A model generated the notes under the pieces. That model searched no databases. It saw only the letters and a list, made by a program, of their open reading frames with translations, and had not been told where the DNA came from. A DNA stretch of 64,000 nt from an uncultured Treponema sp. GTDB taxonomy: Bacteria > Spirochaetota > Spirochaetia > Treponematales > Treponemataceae. Where the stretch lies: assembly GCA_946411505.1 (NCBI GenBank), contig CAMKEG010000001.1, forward strand, positions 62,001-126,000, given 5' to 3'. This document shows positions 25,604-34,646 of the stretch, piece by piece (positions within the stretch are counted from its first letter, which is position 1; every line of letters starts with the position of its first letter). Made by a program: the position numbers and the translations under genes.

Positions 25604-27714
25604 AATATTTGCAAATCGCCTTGAACGTTCCGGCAAACCAAACTTTCACTTACGCCAACGTCGAGGCGGGAAAAAGGGTGGCCCGGGAGGAGCCTGTCCA
25701 AAAGGAGCTGATTCCGCAAAAACGGGCGCGCAAAGTTGATTCCTACGAGGCCCAAGTCGGCTCGCGCGCGGAAGTGATGTTCGGCAACAAAAAAATGACC
25801 GGCATCATCGTTGACGCTTTTGACCGGCTTCCGGAAGACCTTTCTTTTGACGCGCGGAAAATCAGAAAAATCTTGCGGGTCATCGACCAAAGCCCTCTGC
25901 TGACAAAGGAGCTTTTGGACTTGGGCCGCTGGCTAAGCTCCTTTTACTTGTGCCCGATTGGCGAGGCCCTTTGCTCGATGATTCCGGGCGGGCGGAAGGA
26001 AGTGGACGCGGGCGGCTTTTCCGCCGTGGACGCGGATTCCTTTGAAGGAAGCAACGTTTTGTCCGCCGAACAGGCGGCCGCCGTTGAAGCGATAACCGCC
26101 GAAAAAAAAAGTTTGGAAGCCAAGGAAAGCGGCGCGAACAGTTTTTGCCTTTACCATTATCTTTACGGCGCGACAGGAAGCGGCAAGACCGAAGTTTTTT
26201 TGAGCGCGGCCCAAAAAATTTTGGAGCGAGGCAAAGGCGTCTTGTACTTGGTGCCGGAAATCGGCCTTACGCCCCAGGTTGTCGGAGCCGTTTCGCGCCG
26301 CTTTGGAAACACCGCCGCCGTATTGCATTCCCGCTTGACTCCAAGCCAAAAACTTTCCGAATGGAAGCGAATTTTAAGCAAGGAGGCGCGGGTTGTCGTT
26401 GGAGCAAGGAGCGCCGTTTTCGCGCCGATTCCCGATTTGGGATTGATAATAATTGACGAGGAGCATGATTCGTCATACAAGTCGGGAAACAGCCCCCGCT
26501 ACCACGCGCGGCAGGCTGCCATGTGGCGCTGTTCGCGGCTAAAGGTTCCCCTTGTGATGGGAAGCGCGACGCCAAGCGTGGAGGCTTGGAAGGCGATTGA
26601 GGACGGGCAGTTTGCCGTCCACCGCCTTACAAAAAGGCTGGCCGGCGGAAAAATGCCCTTGATTGGCGCCGTGGACTTGTCCAAGGAAAAGATGAACGGC
26701 GCGATTTCCGTTCCGCTTGAAAATGAAATCAGGCAAACGCTAAAGGAAAAGCGGCAGGTGATTTTGTTCTTGAACAGGCGCGGCTTCAACCATATCTTCA
26801 GGTGCGCCTCCTGCGGCTTTGAGATGAAGTGCAAGAACTGCTCCGTTCCGATGACATACCACAAGGCGCAAAATCGCTTGGTTTGCCATTACTGTTCGTA
26901 CTCCGTGGAGCCTTTTAGGGTCTGCCCGCAATGCGGCTCGGTGGACATAGGCTACGCCGGCTTTGGAACGGAGTTCATTGAAAGCGAGGTCAAGTCAAAA
27001 TTTCCAAACGCCCGCGCCTTGCGCCTTGACACCGACGCGGTGGCCAAGAAGGGCGAGCTTGAGGAAAAAATCGCGGCCTTTAAAAGCGGCGGCTACGACA
27101 TTTTGCTTGGAACTCAAATGATTGCCAAAGGCCTCAACTTTCCTTCGCTAAAATTGGTCGGCGTGATTTTGGCCGACACGTCGCTCCACTTGCCCGACTT
27201 TAGGGCCGCGGAAAAAACATTCAGCCTTATAACGCAAGTGGCGGGAAGGGCCGGCCGCTTTTTTCCGGACGGAAAGGTTTTGGTCCAGACGTATTCGCCG
27301 TCAAATCCCGCCGTTTATTGCGCCTGCCGTTCGCGGACAAAAGAATTTTACGAGCAGGAGCTGGGATTGAGGAAGCTCTTGAACTTTCCGCCTTATTCCC
27401 GTCTCTTGCGCCTGGTTTTTAGGAGCATGACGCAAAAGGACGCGGAGGCATTTTCCGACGACGCCTATAAAATTTTGTCCGAGGAGCTGGAGGCAATCAA
27501 GTCAAAGCGCTTGGCCCATTCCGGCCAGACGGAAATCCTTGGCCCGAGCGAATGCCCTTTGTCAAAAATAAATTCAAATTACAGAAACCAGATTTTGCTT
27601 AGAGGGCCTTCCGTCGCCTTGCTTCAACGGCTGGCCGCCCGCTTGATTTACGGCTACAGGGCCAAGGAAGGCGTCTACATTGAAGTGGACGTCGATCCAG
27701 TGAACTTGCTGTAG
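25600..27714 (+). CDS. priA: Primosomal replication helicase PriA
   Basis: 704 residues. The start is ATG 25600, overlapping the UDG stop (ATGA). The N-terminal 3'-DNA-binding region (YLQIALNVPANQTFTY) precedes a helicase core with GATGSGKTEVFL (Walker A) and IIIDEEHDSSYK (DEEH box). A zinc-binding insert with paired Cys (FRCASCGFEMKCKNC and VCHYCSYS, VCPQCGS) and QVAGRAGRF complete the family pattern. PriA reloads the replisome at stalled forks. Last gene of the secA-led run; converges on truA with 34 bp between. Confidence 0.95.
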   Translation: MKYLQIALNVPANQTFTYANVEAGKRVAREEPVQKELIPQKRARKVDSYEAQVGSRAEVMFGNKKMTGIIVDAFDRLPEDLSFDARKIRKILRVIDQSPLLTKELLDLGRWLSSFYLCPIGEALCSMIPGGRKEVDAGGFSAVDADSFEGSNVLSAEQAAAVEAITAEKKSLEAKESGANSFCLYHYLYGATGSGKTEVFLSAAQKILERGKGVLYLVPEIGLTPQVVGAVSRRFGNTAAVLHSRLTPSQKLSEWKRILSKEARVVVGARSAVFAPIPDLGLIIIDEEHDSSYKSGNSPRYHARQAAMWRCSRLKVPLVMGSATPSVEAWKAIEDGQFAVHRLTKRLAGGKMPLIGAVDLSKEKMNGAISVPLENEIRQTLKEKRQVILFLNRRGFNHIFRCASCGFEMKCKNCSVPMTYHKAQNRLVCHYCSYSVEPFRVCPQCGSVDIGYAGFGTEFIESEVKSKFPNARALRLDTDAVAKKGELEEKIAAFKSGGYDILLGTQMIAKGLNFPSLKLVGVILADTSLHLPDFRAAEKTFSLITQVAGRAGRFFPDGKVLVQTYSPSNPAVYCACRSRTKEFYEQELGLRKLLNFPPYSRLLRLVFRSMTQKDAEAFSDDAYKILSEELEAIKSKRLAHSGQTEILGPSECPLSKINSNYRNQILLRGPSVALLQRLAARLIYGYRAKEGVYIEVDVDPVNLL

Positions 27715-27748
27715 AATATGAACGCAGTCCGCAAGCGAAGCGTTGCCG

Positions 27749-28525
27749 CTAAGCGTGGCGGCGGATTCCGTCAAATTTAACTTGCCACAAAAAAAGGCCC
27801 TCGGGCGGCGCGGTGGGGCCTGCCATCGAGCGTTCCTTTGCGTCAAGAATTTTCTTAAAGTCTTCGGGGCCTTTTTTGTTTTTGTCAAGGTCGATGAGGG
27901 TTCCTGTAAGCGAGCGGACCATTCTGTACAAAAAGGCGTTGGCCTCCACTTCAAAGACCAAAAGCGTTTGGCCGAGCGAATCTGTTTGCTCAAAAAACCG
28001 CGCGCCCTCCAAATATCGTTTTGTGGAAAGGCTTGCGTCGCCCGCGCCCGCGAATGTTTTGCAGTCAAGCTCGCCGCGCAAGGCCGCAGCCATCGCGTTT
28101 AGGTTGTCCGTGTCCGGCCGAAACTTTATCGGCCAAACATAGCGGCTTGAGGACGCGGCTGGAATTTGCTCCGGCAAGATGAAGTAGCGGTAAACGCGGC
28201 TTGTGGCGCTGAAGCGGGCCGAAAAGTCGTCGGGCCTTGCGGCGGCAGAGTTTACCCGAACGTCTCGGGGCAAAAAATTGTTCAAGGCTTTTGGAATGTT
28301 TTGGTCGGGGATTGCGTCTATCGGACAAATGAACGTCGCGGCCTGTTCCTTTGCGTGAACGCCGGAGTCTGTGCGGCCGGAGCCTTGCAAGCTAATTTTT
28401 TGGGAAAAGAGCTTTTGCAGCGCCGTCTCCAGCTCGCCTTGAACGCTCCTTTGGCTCTCCTGCCTTTGCCAGCCGCAAAAGTCAGTTCCGTCGTATGAAA
28501 TGGAAAGAAGGATGTTTTTTGCCAT
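27749..28525 (-). CDS. truA: tRNA pseudouridine synthase A
   Basis: 258 residues. ISYDGTDFCGWQRQ at the N-terminus and SGRTDSGVHAKEQ with the catalytic Asp are the TruA signature; FLYRMVRSLTGTLIDL is the conserved C-terminal block. It isomerises uridines 38-40 in the tRNA anticodon arm. Last gene of the minus-strand operon that begins at rpoZ, 5 bp after the DUF2225 gene. Confidence 0.95.
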   Translation of the reverse strand: MAKNILLSISYDGTDFCGWQRQESQRSVQGELETALQKLFSQKISLQGSGRTDSGVHAKEQAATFICPIDAIPDQNIPKALNNFLPRDVRVNSAAARPDDFSARFSATSRVYRYFILPEQIPAASSSRYVWPIKFRPDTDNLNAMAAALRGELDCKTFAGAGDASLSTKRYLEGARFFEQTDSLGQTLLVFEVEANAFLYRMVRSLTGTLIDLDKNKKGPEDFKKILDAKERSMAGPTAPPEGLFLWQVKFDGIRRHA

Positions 28526-28530
28526 GAAAA

Positions 28531-29424
28531 CTATTCGATAGCGAAGTCCGCTTCGTCCAAGACTTTGTTCAAGTTGTCGTAAAGGTTTCTGGAATGCTCA
28601 AGAAGCGGGCCCGGCTTTTCCTTTGTGGATTTTCCAAGGCCAAAGATGCGGGCGATGGCGATTTTCGACTCGTCCAGTTTCTTTAGCCGCATCGCCTGGT
28701 CTTCCGTTTGTCCGTACTTGTATTCCAAAAGCCCGCAAAGGTAGATGACTCCGTCCCAGCCGTAGTTTTTGTCCGTGTCCGGGCCCATGTTGGCCAGCGT
28801 CGAGCTTTTTTCAATGCGCTGGCTTTCGTTGATGACCGCCTGCTGGTAAAAGAAAATCGCCTTTTGGTAAAAGATTTTGGCCATCATGTCAAAGTTGTGG
28901 TCGGGAACTTCTTCGTTTAGGTCGTTGCAAAGCCAAGCCAATCGCAAGGTCAGGATGGCGCGCTTCATTGTCGGAAGGTACGCGAAGTCAACTTCGTCGT
29001 ATGTCAGGATTGCCAAAAAGTACATGGCCGCGCCGTCCAGCAAGTTTCTGTTTCGCGTAAGGTTGTAGTAGGGGAAAATCATGTTGGTGAATTTTTTGCG
29101 CGCTTCCATCGTTTCATAAATTCTGTCCAAGGAAGCCTGGTCCTTTATGTCGTTGAAGTCGTTCCAAAAAAAGGCGGCGTGGCAGTTAGGGCAGGCGCCG
29201 ATTGCGTAAATGAGCGGATTGATTTTTCCGTAGCGCGCTGTGGGAATGTATTGGCGGTGAAGCTCTTCGGTCAAAGCGCCGGCGTTAAGGCGGCCGCTTC
29301 CCGTGAGCATTTCCTCCCGCTGAAAGTCCTTGTGGCATACAGGGCACTTGATTTTTGTCTTGGACCAATAAGAGACCGCGAGCGGCTTTTTGGGGCCCGC
29401 GTCCTTTTTGAATTTTGTGTACAT
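28531..29424 (-). CDS. DUF2225 family protein
   Basis: 297 residues. KCPVCHKDF near the N-terminus and ACPNCHAAFFWNDF at about 97-110 supply two CxxC pairs that would bind zinc, the hallmark of DUF2225. The C-terminal two thirds are helical and TPR-like (KAIFFYQQAVINESQ, LAWLCNDLNEEV). DUF2225 proteins are common in spirochaetes and clostridia. Their function is unknown. Between acpS (34-bp gap) and truA. Confidence 0.82.
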   Translation of the reverse strand: MYTKFKKDAGPKKPLAVSYWSKTKIKCPVCHKDFQREEMLTGSGRLNAGALTEELHRQYIPTARYGKINPLIYAIGACPNCHAAFFWNDFNDIKDQASLDRIYETMEARKKFTNMIFPYYNLTRNRNLLDGAAMYFLAILTYDEVDFAYLPTMKRAILTLRLAWLCNDLNEEVPDHNFDMMAKIFYQKAIFFYQQAVINESQRIEKSSTLANMGPDTDKNYGWDGVIYLCGLLEYKYGQTEDQAMRLKKLDESKIAIARIFGLGKSTKEKPGPLLEHSRNLYDNLNKVLDEADFAIE

Positions 29425-29458
29425 ATCGCTTTTATTTTAGCGCAATCGCGGCGATTTT

Positions 29459-29866
29459 TCAAGGAATTTCAATGACAACTTGCGCGGCCGCGTATTCCTT
29501 TTCGTGGCTCAAGGAAACAAAAATCTTGGCTTCTTGCCATTCCTTGCAGCGCTTTTTGAACAATTCCAAGGCGGAGCCTGCCAGCTCAAGAGCGGGCTTT
29601 CCGCCGTCCTCGTTTTCAATCCAAACGTCGCGCAAGTCAAACAAGAGGCCCGTTCCCAAGGCTTTTGAAAAGGCCTCCTTTGCGGCAAAGCGCGCCGCGT
29701 AATGCTGGAGGCTTGAGCTTTCTTGGGCCGGAGTCGGCGCGGCGCCGGCTTTTGTTTTTTCCAAGATTTCTTTGGGGTTGAAAAAGCGCTCCAGCATGTT
29801 CGGCTCTTTTAGCCATTTTGCGAAGCGGCCGCATTTTGCTATGTCTATGCCGATTCCAAAAATCAT
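29459..29866 (-). CDS. acpS: Holo-[acyl-carrier-protein] synthase
   Basis: 135 residues. IFGIGIDIAKCGRF holds the Mg-binding Asp, and AARFAAKEAFSKALGTG holds the conserved KEA motif. FVSLSHEKEYAAAQVVIE is the final block. It transfers phosphopantetheine from CoA to apo-ACP. The start overlaps the end of cdaR (ATGA-type, 4 bp). A short Ala/Pro-rich insertion (TKAGAAPTPAQESSS) sits before the AARFAAKE motif. Confidence 0.92.
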   Translation of the reverse strand: MIFGIGIDIAKCGRFAKWLKEPNMLERFFNPKEILEKTKAGAAPTPAQESSSLQHYAARFAAKEAFSKALGTGLLFDLRDVWIENEDGGKPALELAGSALELFKKRCKEWQEAKIFVSLSHEKEYAAAQVVIEIP

Positions 29867-30876
29867 TGGGCGCTTTCCTGGTCGGGCTTATGGTCCGCGC
29901 CTTGGCGGCTTTCCGTTTCGTCGACAACTTCCGCCGGCGGCCTTTCCTTTATCTTTACGTCGATGTTGTCCACGCTCACGCTTTCAAGATGGAACTCTTG
30001 GGGAATCAAGACCGACACCGGAAGCGTGTAGTCTCCGGCCTCCGTGATTTCCCGCAAGTCCACGCTGAGGGTGTCCGGGTTTGGCGTCCAGTCGTTCATT
30101 ATCAAGCGGGGGCCGCGCAAAGTTATCGAGGCTTTTTTTTGCGTGTCGCACTCAAAGCCGGCGGAAAGGTTCCTCAAGAGGATTGGAAGGGCCTTGAACT
30201 CCTTGATTCCGTCTTCGTAGTCCACTTTGACGGTGGCCAGCGTTTCCTCTTCGCCGTATATTTTTATCATTTTGTTTATGTTGGCCAAGCGGACTTTTTG
30301 CGAGAAGCTTTGCGTCTTGTCGTCAATCGGAACGCCTTCCGTCGCGATTGACTCTATGTTTTGAATGATGGAGCGCGGGCCGTAAATGGAGACGTATTCC
30401 GGCTCGCAGGACAGGCTTTCAATCGCGTATCCGTCGGCAAGCTTTCCTGAAGTTTGCGGAAGAATTTTTACCGCGCGGATTGTGTTCCGCTCAAGCCTTA
30501 CCTTGATTTTTTCCGGAAAGACTGTGACTTGCAAGGGGTTCATTTCCACGATGTTAGAAGGCAAGTCTATTGAAATTGGAACTTCGTATGAGCCTTCCTG
30601 CGTTATCCAGCTCAAGTCCAGCAGGGCGGAGATGTTGTCGGAGGTTATTTTGGTGATGTTTTCCGACGAGGTTTTTATGGTGACGCTCACGCTTGAGGGA
30701 ATGTGGGTGGCCGAAACCATTTCGCCCTCCTGAATCACTTTTAGCGTTACGGGAACGCTCTTTTGCTCAAGGGAAGTGTATCTGTTAAAAATGTAAAAGA
30801 GGCAGGCGATTACAAGGCAAATGGCTTTTGCCGGCCAATTCGTCTTAAGCTTTTCCAATAAGGGCTTTATTTTCAT
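29863..30876 (-). CDS. cdaR: YbbR-domain regulator of c-di-AMP synthesis
   Basis: 337 residues. One N-terminal membrane helix (AICLVIACLFYIFNRYTS) is followed by an extracytoplasmic part of repeated YbbR domains (VPVTLKVIQEGEMV, ITKITSDNISALLDLS, YVSIYGPRSIIQNIESI). The gene overlaps cdaA by 32 bp, the standard cdaA-cdaR pairing. In Firmicutes, CdaR modulates the cyclase through its membrane neighbour. The protein has a Pro/Glu/Asp-rich hydrophilic tail. Confidence 0.88.
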   Translation of the reverse strand: MKIKPLLEKLKTNWPAKAICLVIACLFYIFNRYTSLEQKSVPVTLKVIQEGEMVSATHIPSSVSVTIKTSSENITKITSDNISALLDLSWITQEGSYEVPISIDLPSNIVEMNPLQVTVFPEKIKVRLERNTIRAVKILPQTSGKLADGYAIESLSCEPEYVSIYGPRSIIQNIESIATEGVPIDDKTQSFSQKVRLANINKMIKIYGEEETLATVKVDYEDGIKEFKALPILLRNLSAGFECDTQKKASITLRGPRLIMNDWTPNPDTLSVDLREITEAGDYTLPVSVLIPQEFHLESVSVDNIDVKIKERPPAEVVDETESRQGADHKPDQESAQ

Positions 30877-31669
30877 CTACAGAATCCTCAATTTTGTATT
30901 GGTCAGGGGTTATGTTGAGCAAGGAAACCAAAGTTTTGGTCAGCTCTTGCATTGACAAGTCGTAGTGCAGCTTTGAGTCGTATGAAAGGCTTATCGCGCC
31001 GGTTTCCTCGGAAACTACAAGGACGACGGCGTCGGTGGTTTCCGCAAGACCAAGGGAGGCGCGGTGGCGGGTGCCGAAAGTTTTCTTTATGTCGTACTGC
31101 TCGCTCAAGGGCAAAAAGCAGCCGGCCGCGACGATTTTGTCGCCTTGGATAATCACGGCGCCGTCATGAAGGGGGGTGTCAAACTTAAAAATGGTGACCA
31201 AGAGGCTTGACGACAAATCCGCGTTTATCCTTGTTCCGGTCTTGGCTATGTCGTCAAGCTTTGTATGGCGCATGAAAACCGCCAGCATTCCGCGCCGTTG
31301 CTTTGAAAGAATTTCCGCCGCCATTAGGACCGAGTCCACGTAGGAATGCTTTGAGCGGCTGCCGAAGCTGAACCATTCCTTTTGGCCCAGCTTCAAGAAA
31401 ATTTTTCGGATTTCAGGCTGGAACACAATCGCGAAAACCACGACCAATCCAGGCGCCAAGGCTTGGAGCAGGCGCAAGATGGTTTCCAGGCGGAACACAG
31501 TCGCGGCGGCGTAGGCCAGGGCGATTAAGACGGCTCCGCGCAAAATTTGGATGGAGTTTGTGCTCACCACGATTTGGTAGGCCTTGAACAAAATGAAGGC
31601 CAATATTCCTATGTCCAAAAAAGGCCGAATGACGTTGTAGACGGCCAACAACTTTTCAACTGCCAGCAT
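30845..31669 (-). CDS. cdaA: Diadenylate cyclase CdaA
   Basis: 274 residues. Three N-terminal membrane helices (ILAFILFKAYQIVV; IQILRGAVLIALAYAAATVF; LAPGLVVVFAIVF) precede the DAC domain with FDTPLHDGAVII (DGA motif) and GTRHRASLG (RHR motif), both intact. It condenses two ATP into c-di-AMP, which controls potassium and wall homeostasis. The start lies inside folP (14-bp overlap), so folate and c-di-AMP synthesis are translationally linked here. Confidence 0.95.
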   Translation of the reverse strand: MLAVEKLLAVYNVIRPFLDIGILAFILFKAYQIVVSTNSIQILRGAVLIALAYAAATVFRLETILRLLQALAPGLVVVFAIVFQPEIRKIFLKLGQKEWFSFGSRSKHSYVDSVLMAAEILSKQRRGMLAVFMRHTKLDDIAKTGTRINADLSSSLLVTIFKFDTPLHDGAVIIQGDKIVAAGCFLPLSEQYDIKKTFGTRHRASLGLAETTDAVVLVVSEETGAISLSYDSKLHYDLSMQELTKTLVSLLNITPDQYKIEDSVDENKALIGKA

Positions 31670-32483
31670 TCAATATTTCCCTCATAACCTTAACCGAATC
31701 AACCGCGGGCGCCGTGTCGTGGACTCTCACCATCGAAACTCCGTTCAGCGCGGAATAAACGTTGGCCGCAATGGTTCCCCAAAGACGGTCCTCAACTTTT
31801 CTTTTGCAGACGTCGCCGAAAAAAGTTTTTCGCGAAAGCGCCATCAAGACCATGTACTTTTTTCCGCAAAGCTCTCCGGCCCTTTTTATCAGGACGGCGT
31901 TTTGCTCGCGGTTCTTTCCAAAGCCTATGCCTGGATCCACTATTATTTTATCGGAAGAAATTCCGTTTTGCAAAGCGATTTCGGCCCGCCTTTCCAAATA
32001 TTCGTTGACATTCTTAAAGACGTCGTCGTACTTTAGGTTGTCCATCATCACGGAGGGAACGCCGCGCTTGTGCATCAAAATGACCGGAAACTTTTCCCGC
32101 GCGGCGAAGGCAAGAAGGCGGTTGTCGTCCTCAAGCGCCGAAACGTCGTTCAAAATGTCGGCGCCGGCGTCAAAGGCCGCGCTCATGACGTCGTATTTTC
32201 TTGTGTCCACCGAAATCGGAATGTCGGAATAGGCGCGGATTTTTTTTATCACAGGAACGATTCGCTTGATTTCTTCCTTGGCGTCGATGTAGCTGCTTCC
32301 GGGCCTGGTTGACTCGCCGCCGATGTCGATTATGTCGGCGCCTTCCTCGATGTGCCTTTTGGCCAGCCTAAAGCCGCCGCGGCTTTTTGAAAAGAATGAG
32401 TCCTTGTCGGCGTTTACGATGGACATAACGAAGGCCGGGTTTTCCGTCGCGATTGTTCTGTCAGCCAATTTAAGTTGCGGCAT
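31656..32483 (-). CDS. folP: Dihydropteroate synthase
   Basis: 275 residues from ATG 32483, preceded by TTGGAGATAAAAAAA; the TTG at 32498 belongs to that ribosome site. SIVNADKDSFF is the first pterin motif (usually NxTPDSF), IIDIGGESTRPGS the second and SVDTRK the third, with FGDV and VRVHD at the C-terminus. It joins p-aminobenzoate to the pterin pyrophosphate. The A-D-K-D sequence in place of T-P-D is unusual at the loop that binds substrate. Confidence 0.9.
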   Translation of the reverse strand: MPQLKLADRTIATENPAFVMSIVNADKDSFFSKSRGGFRLAKRHIEEGADIIDIGGESTRPGSSYIDAKEEIKRIVPVIKKIRAYSDIPISVDTRKYDVMSAAFDAGADILNDVSALEDDNRLLAFAAREKFPVILMHKRGVPSVMMDNLKYDDVFKNVNEYLERRAEIALQNGISSDKIIVDPGIGFGKNREQNAVLIKRAGELCGKKYMVLMALSRKTFFGDVCKRKVEDRLWGTIAANVYSALNGVSMVRVHDTAPAVDSVKVMREILNAGS

Positions 32484-32501
32484 TTTTTTTATCTCCAACT
32501 T

Positions 32502-34445
32502 TTACTTAATCTCGTTCAACAAGCCCAAGGCCGCGCGCTGCATGTCGTTGGGCGACAAAAAGGCGTTTTCCAAAACTTGCTCGCGGCTTCCTTGTTCCGG
32601 AAACTTTTGCCCGAAGGCAAGGACCTGCGTCTGGCGGAAGCCGTTTTTTTGCAGGAAGGCCTCCAGTTCCTGACCGACGCCGCCTTGCTTGATTCCGTCC
32701 TCGACAATGACGACGGCGTCGAAGCCTTTCGCGATTTTGTAAAAATGTTCAAGGTCAAGCGGCTTTATGAAGCGCAAGTTGTAGACGTCCGCGCATACGT
32801 CTTGGAGCGTTAGGGAGCGGGCGGCCACAAGGGCTTCGGAAAACATGGAGCCCGTAGCCGCGAGCAAAACCTTTTTAAAGTCCTTGCCGTCGTTGGCGCT
32901 TGAGGAATCCTCGATTTTTCCGCTCTCTTGGTTGAACTTCAACGACAGCGCCGGCGCCAGCTCCTCGGCCTTTATCAAGACTCCTTTTCCTTCCTCGATT
33001 GGAGCGGAAAATGACGGAAGTTCCGATGGACAAGACTTCTTTGGATAGCGGATGACCGCGGCGCCTTTTGCATGCGACGCCCAATCCAAGCAAAGGTCAA
33101 GCTCCGCCGCCGAGGCCGGAGCCAAAATCGAAAGGTTTGGAACGCACTTTAAAAGCGCGATGTCGAAAATCCCCTGATGGGTTTCGCCGTCATTGGGAAC
33201 GGCGCCGCTTCTGTCCAGGACAAAAATCGCGCGGAGGCCCGGAAGGCAAATGTCGTGGATTATTTGGTCCACCGAGCGCTGGATGAACGTGGAGTAGATG
33301 CAGACGACGGGAAGCATTCCGCCCTTTGACAAGCCGGCCGCGAATGTTACGGCGTGCTCCTCCGCGATTCCGACGTCAAAAAACCGCTCTGGAAAGCGGC
33401 GGGCAAAGGCTGCGAGCCCGGTTCCCTTGCTCATCGCGGCCGTAATCGCGGCGACCTTGGGATTTTTTTCGGCCAGCCGGACAATCGAGCGCGAAAAATT
33501 TTCCGTGAAGCTTTCCGCGTCAAATTTTTCAACCGAGCCGTCGGCGATGTTGAAGGGGCCGATTCCGTGGAAAAGCTCGGGGTTGTCCTCCGCGGGGGAG
33601 TAGCCCTTTCCCTTTTTTGTTATTACATGGACGACGACGGGCTTCTTAAGCTTTTTGACCCTTTTAAAAACCCGCTCCAGCTCCTTTATGTCGTGTCCGT
33701 TCAAGGGGCCAACGTATTCAAAGCCCAAGTCTACGAACATGTTGTTGCTCAGAAAGAGGCCCTTCAAGCCCCGCTTGAACCTAAAGATAAATTTTTGCAA
33801 AAAGCGGCTTCCCGGCATTTTTGAGACTATTTTGTCAATCGCGCGCCTTACCGATTGGTATTGAATCGACATCGTCAGGCTTGAAAGGTAGCGGGAAAGG
33901 CTTCCTTCGTTGGGAGAGATTGACATTTGGTTGTCGTTTAGGACTACGATTAAATTCTTTGCGTCTTGGCCGGCGTTCAAAAGCCCTTCGTAGGCCAGGC
34001 CGCCGGTCAAGGCTCCGTCGCCAATGACCGCTAGGACTTTTCCGTCAACGCCTTGAATCTCGCGCGCCTTGAGCAAGCCCAGCGCCTGCGATATTGAAGT
34101 GGACGCGTGTCCGTTGTCAAAAAAATCGTGGGGGCTTTCGCATTCTTTTGTGAAGCCCGAAATTCCTCCGCCTTGGCGCAAGGTCTCAAAGCGGCCGTAG
34201 CGGCCTGTCAACAATTTGTGGGCGTAGCACTGGTGGCTCACGTCAAAGACAATCGCGTCCTTGGGGGAGTCGAAAACCCTGTGCAGGGCGATTGTAAGCT
34301 CCACGATTCCCAGGTTTGAGGCAAGGTGGCCGCCGTTTTGTCCGACAGTGTCGATGATTTTTCGGCGCGTTTCCTCTGCCAGCGCGAGGAGCTCCTTTTG
34401 AGAAAGATTCTTTATGTCGTCAGGCGATTCGATTTGAGCCAGCAA
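32502..34445 (-). CDS. dxs: 1-deoxy-D-xylulose-5-phosphate synthase
   Basis: 647 residues. GGHLASNLGIVELTIALHRVF, DVSHQCYAHKLLTGR, and GDGALTGGLAYEGLLNAG with NDNQMSIS (thiamine-diphosphate motif) are canonical, as are VGIAEEHAVTFAAGL and DRSGAVPNDGETHQG. It forms DXP from pyruvate and glyceraldehyde-3-phosphate, opening the MEP pathway. Start is TTG 34445 with GGAG 8 nt upstream. An intrinsic terminator lies directly before the ribosome site. A short Lys/Glu/Ser insertion (about 490-510) interrupts the C-terminal third. Confidence 0.95.
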   Translation of the reverse strand: MLAQIESPDDIKNLSQKELLALAEETRRKIIDTVGQNGGHLASNLGIVELTIALHRVFDSPKDAIVFDVSHQCYAHKLLTGRYGRFETLRQGGGISGFTKECESPHDFFDNGHASTSISQALGLLKAREIQGVDGKVLAVIGDGALTGGLAYEGLLNAGQDAKNLIVVLNDNQMSISPNEGSLSRYLSSLTMSIQYQSVRRAIDKIVSKMPGSRFLQKFIFRFKRGLKGLFLSNNMFVDLGFEYVGPLNGHDIKELERVFKRVKKLKKPVVVHVITKKGKGYSPAEDNPELFHGIGPFNIADGSVEKFDAESFTENFSRSIVRLAEKNPKVAAITAAMSKGTGLAAFARRFPERFFDVGIAEEHAVTFAAGLSKGGMLPVVCIYSTFIQRSVDQIIHDICLPGLRAIFVLDRSGAVPNDGETHQGIFDIALLKCVPNLSILAPASAAELDLCLDWASHAKGAAVIRYPKKSCPSELPSFSAPIEEGKGVLIKAEELAPALSLKFNQESGKIEDSSSANDGKDFKKVLLAATGSMFSEALVAARSLTLQDVCADVYNLRFIKPLDLEHFYKIAKGFDAVVIVEDGIKQGGVGQELEAFLQKNGFRQTQVLAFGQKFPEQGSREQVLENAFLSPNDMQRAALGLLNEIK

Positions 34446-34460
34446 AAAGGTTCTCCGTGT

Positions 34461-34497
34461 AAAAAAAAAGACTGCCGTTTAAGCGCAGCAGTCTTTT
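34461..34497 (-). terminator. Intrinsic terminator between the bS22-like gene and dxs
   Basis: On the minus strand AAAGACTGC (34496-34488) pairs with GCAGTCTTT (34475-34467), followed by a run of T. It lies 3 nt upstream of the dxs ribosome site, so dxs and everything after it depend on read-through. Confidence 0.8.
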
Positions 34498-34503
34498 GCG
34501 GCA

Positions 34504-34593
34504 TTACTTGCTCTTATGCCGATTTCTTCTAAGCATCTTCTTTCGCTTATGAGTCGCCATCTTCTGGCGCTTTCGCTTTTTACCACAAGGCAT
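34504..34593 (-). CDS. Small basic ribosomal protein, bS22/COX24 (DUF1713) type
   Basis: 29 residues, MPCGKKRKRQKMATHKRKK and a further ten, of which about half are Lys or Arg. The KKRKRQKMATHKRKKMLRRNRHK pattern matches the AURKAIP1/COX24 C-terminal family, which includes mycobacterial bS22 and mitochondrial mS38 on the small ribosomal subunit. An AGGAGC ribosome site sits 6 nt before ATG 34593. A strong terminator follows immediately. Too short for ordinary ORF searches, but the start, stop, ribosome site and terminator leave little doubt. Confidence 0.88.
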   Translation of the reverse strand: MPCGKKRKRQKMATHKRKKMLRRNRHKSK

Positions 34594-34646
34594 GTGCTTG
34601 CTCCTATAAAGTTAGTATCGATACGAAAGCCATTATGCGCTTTTTT

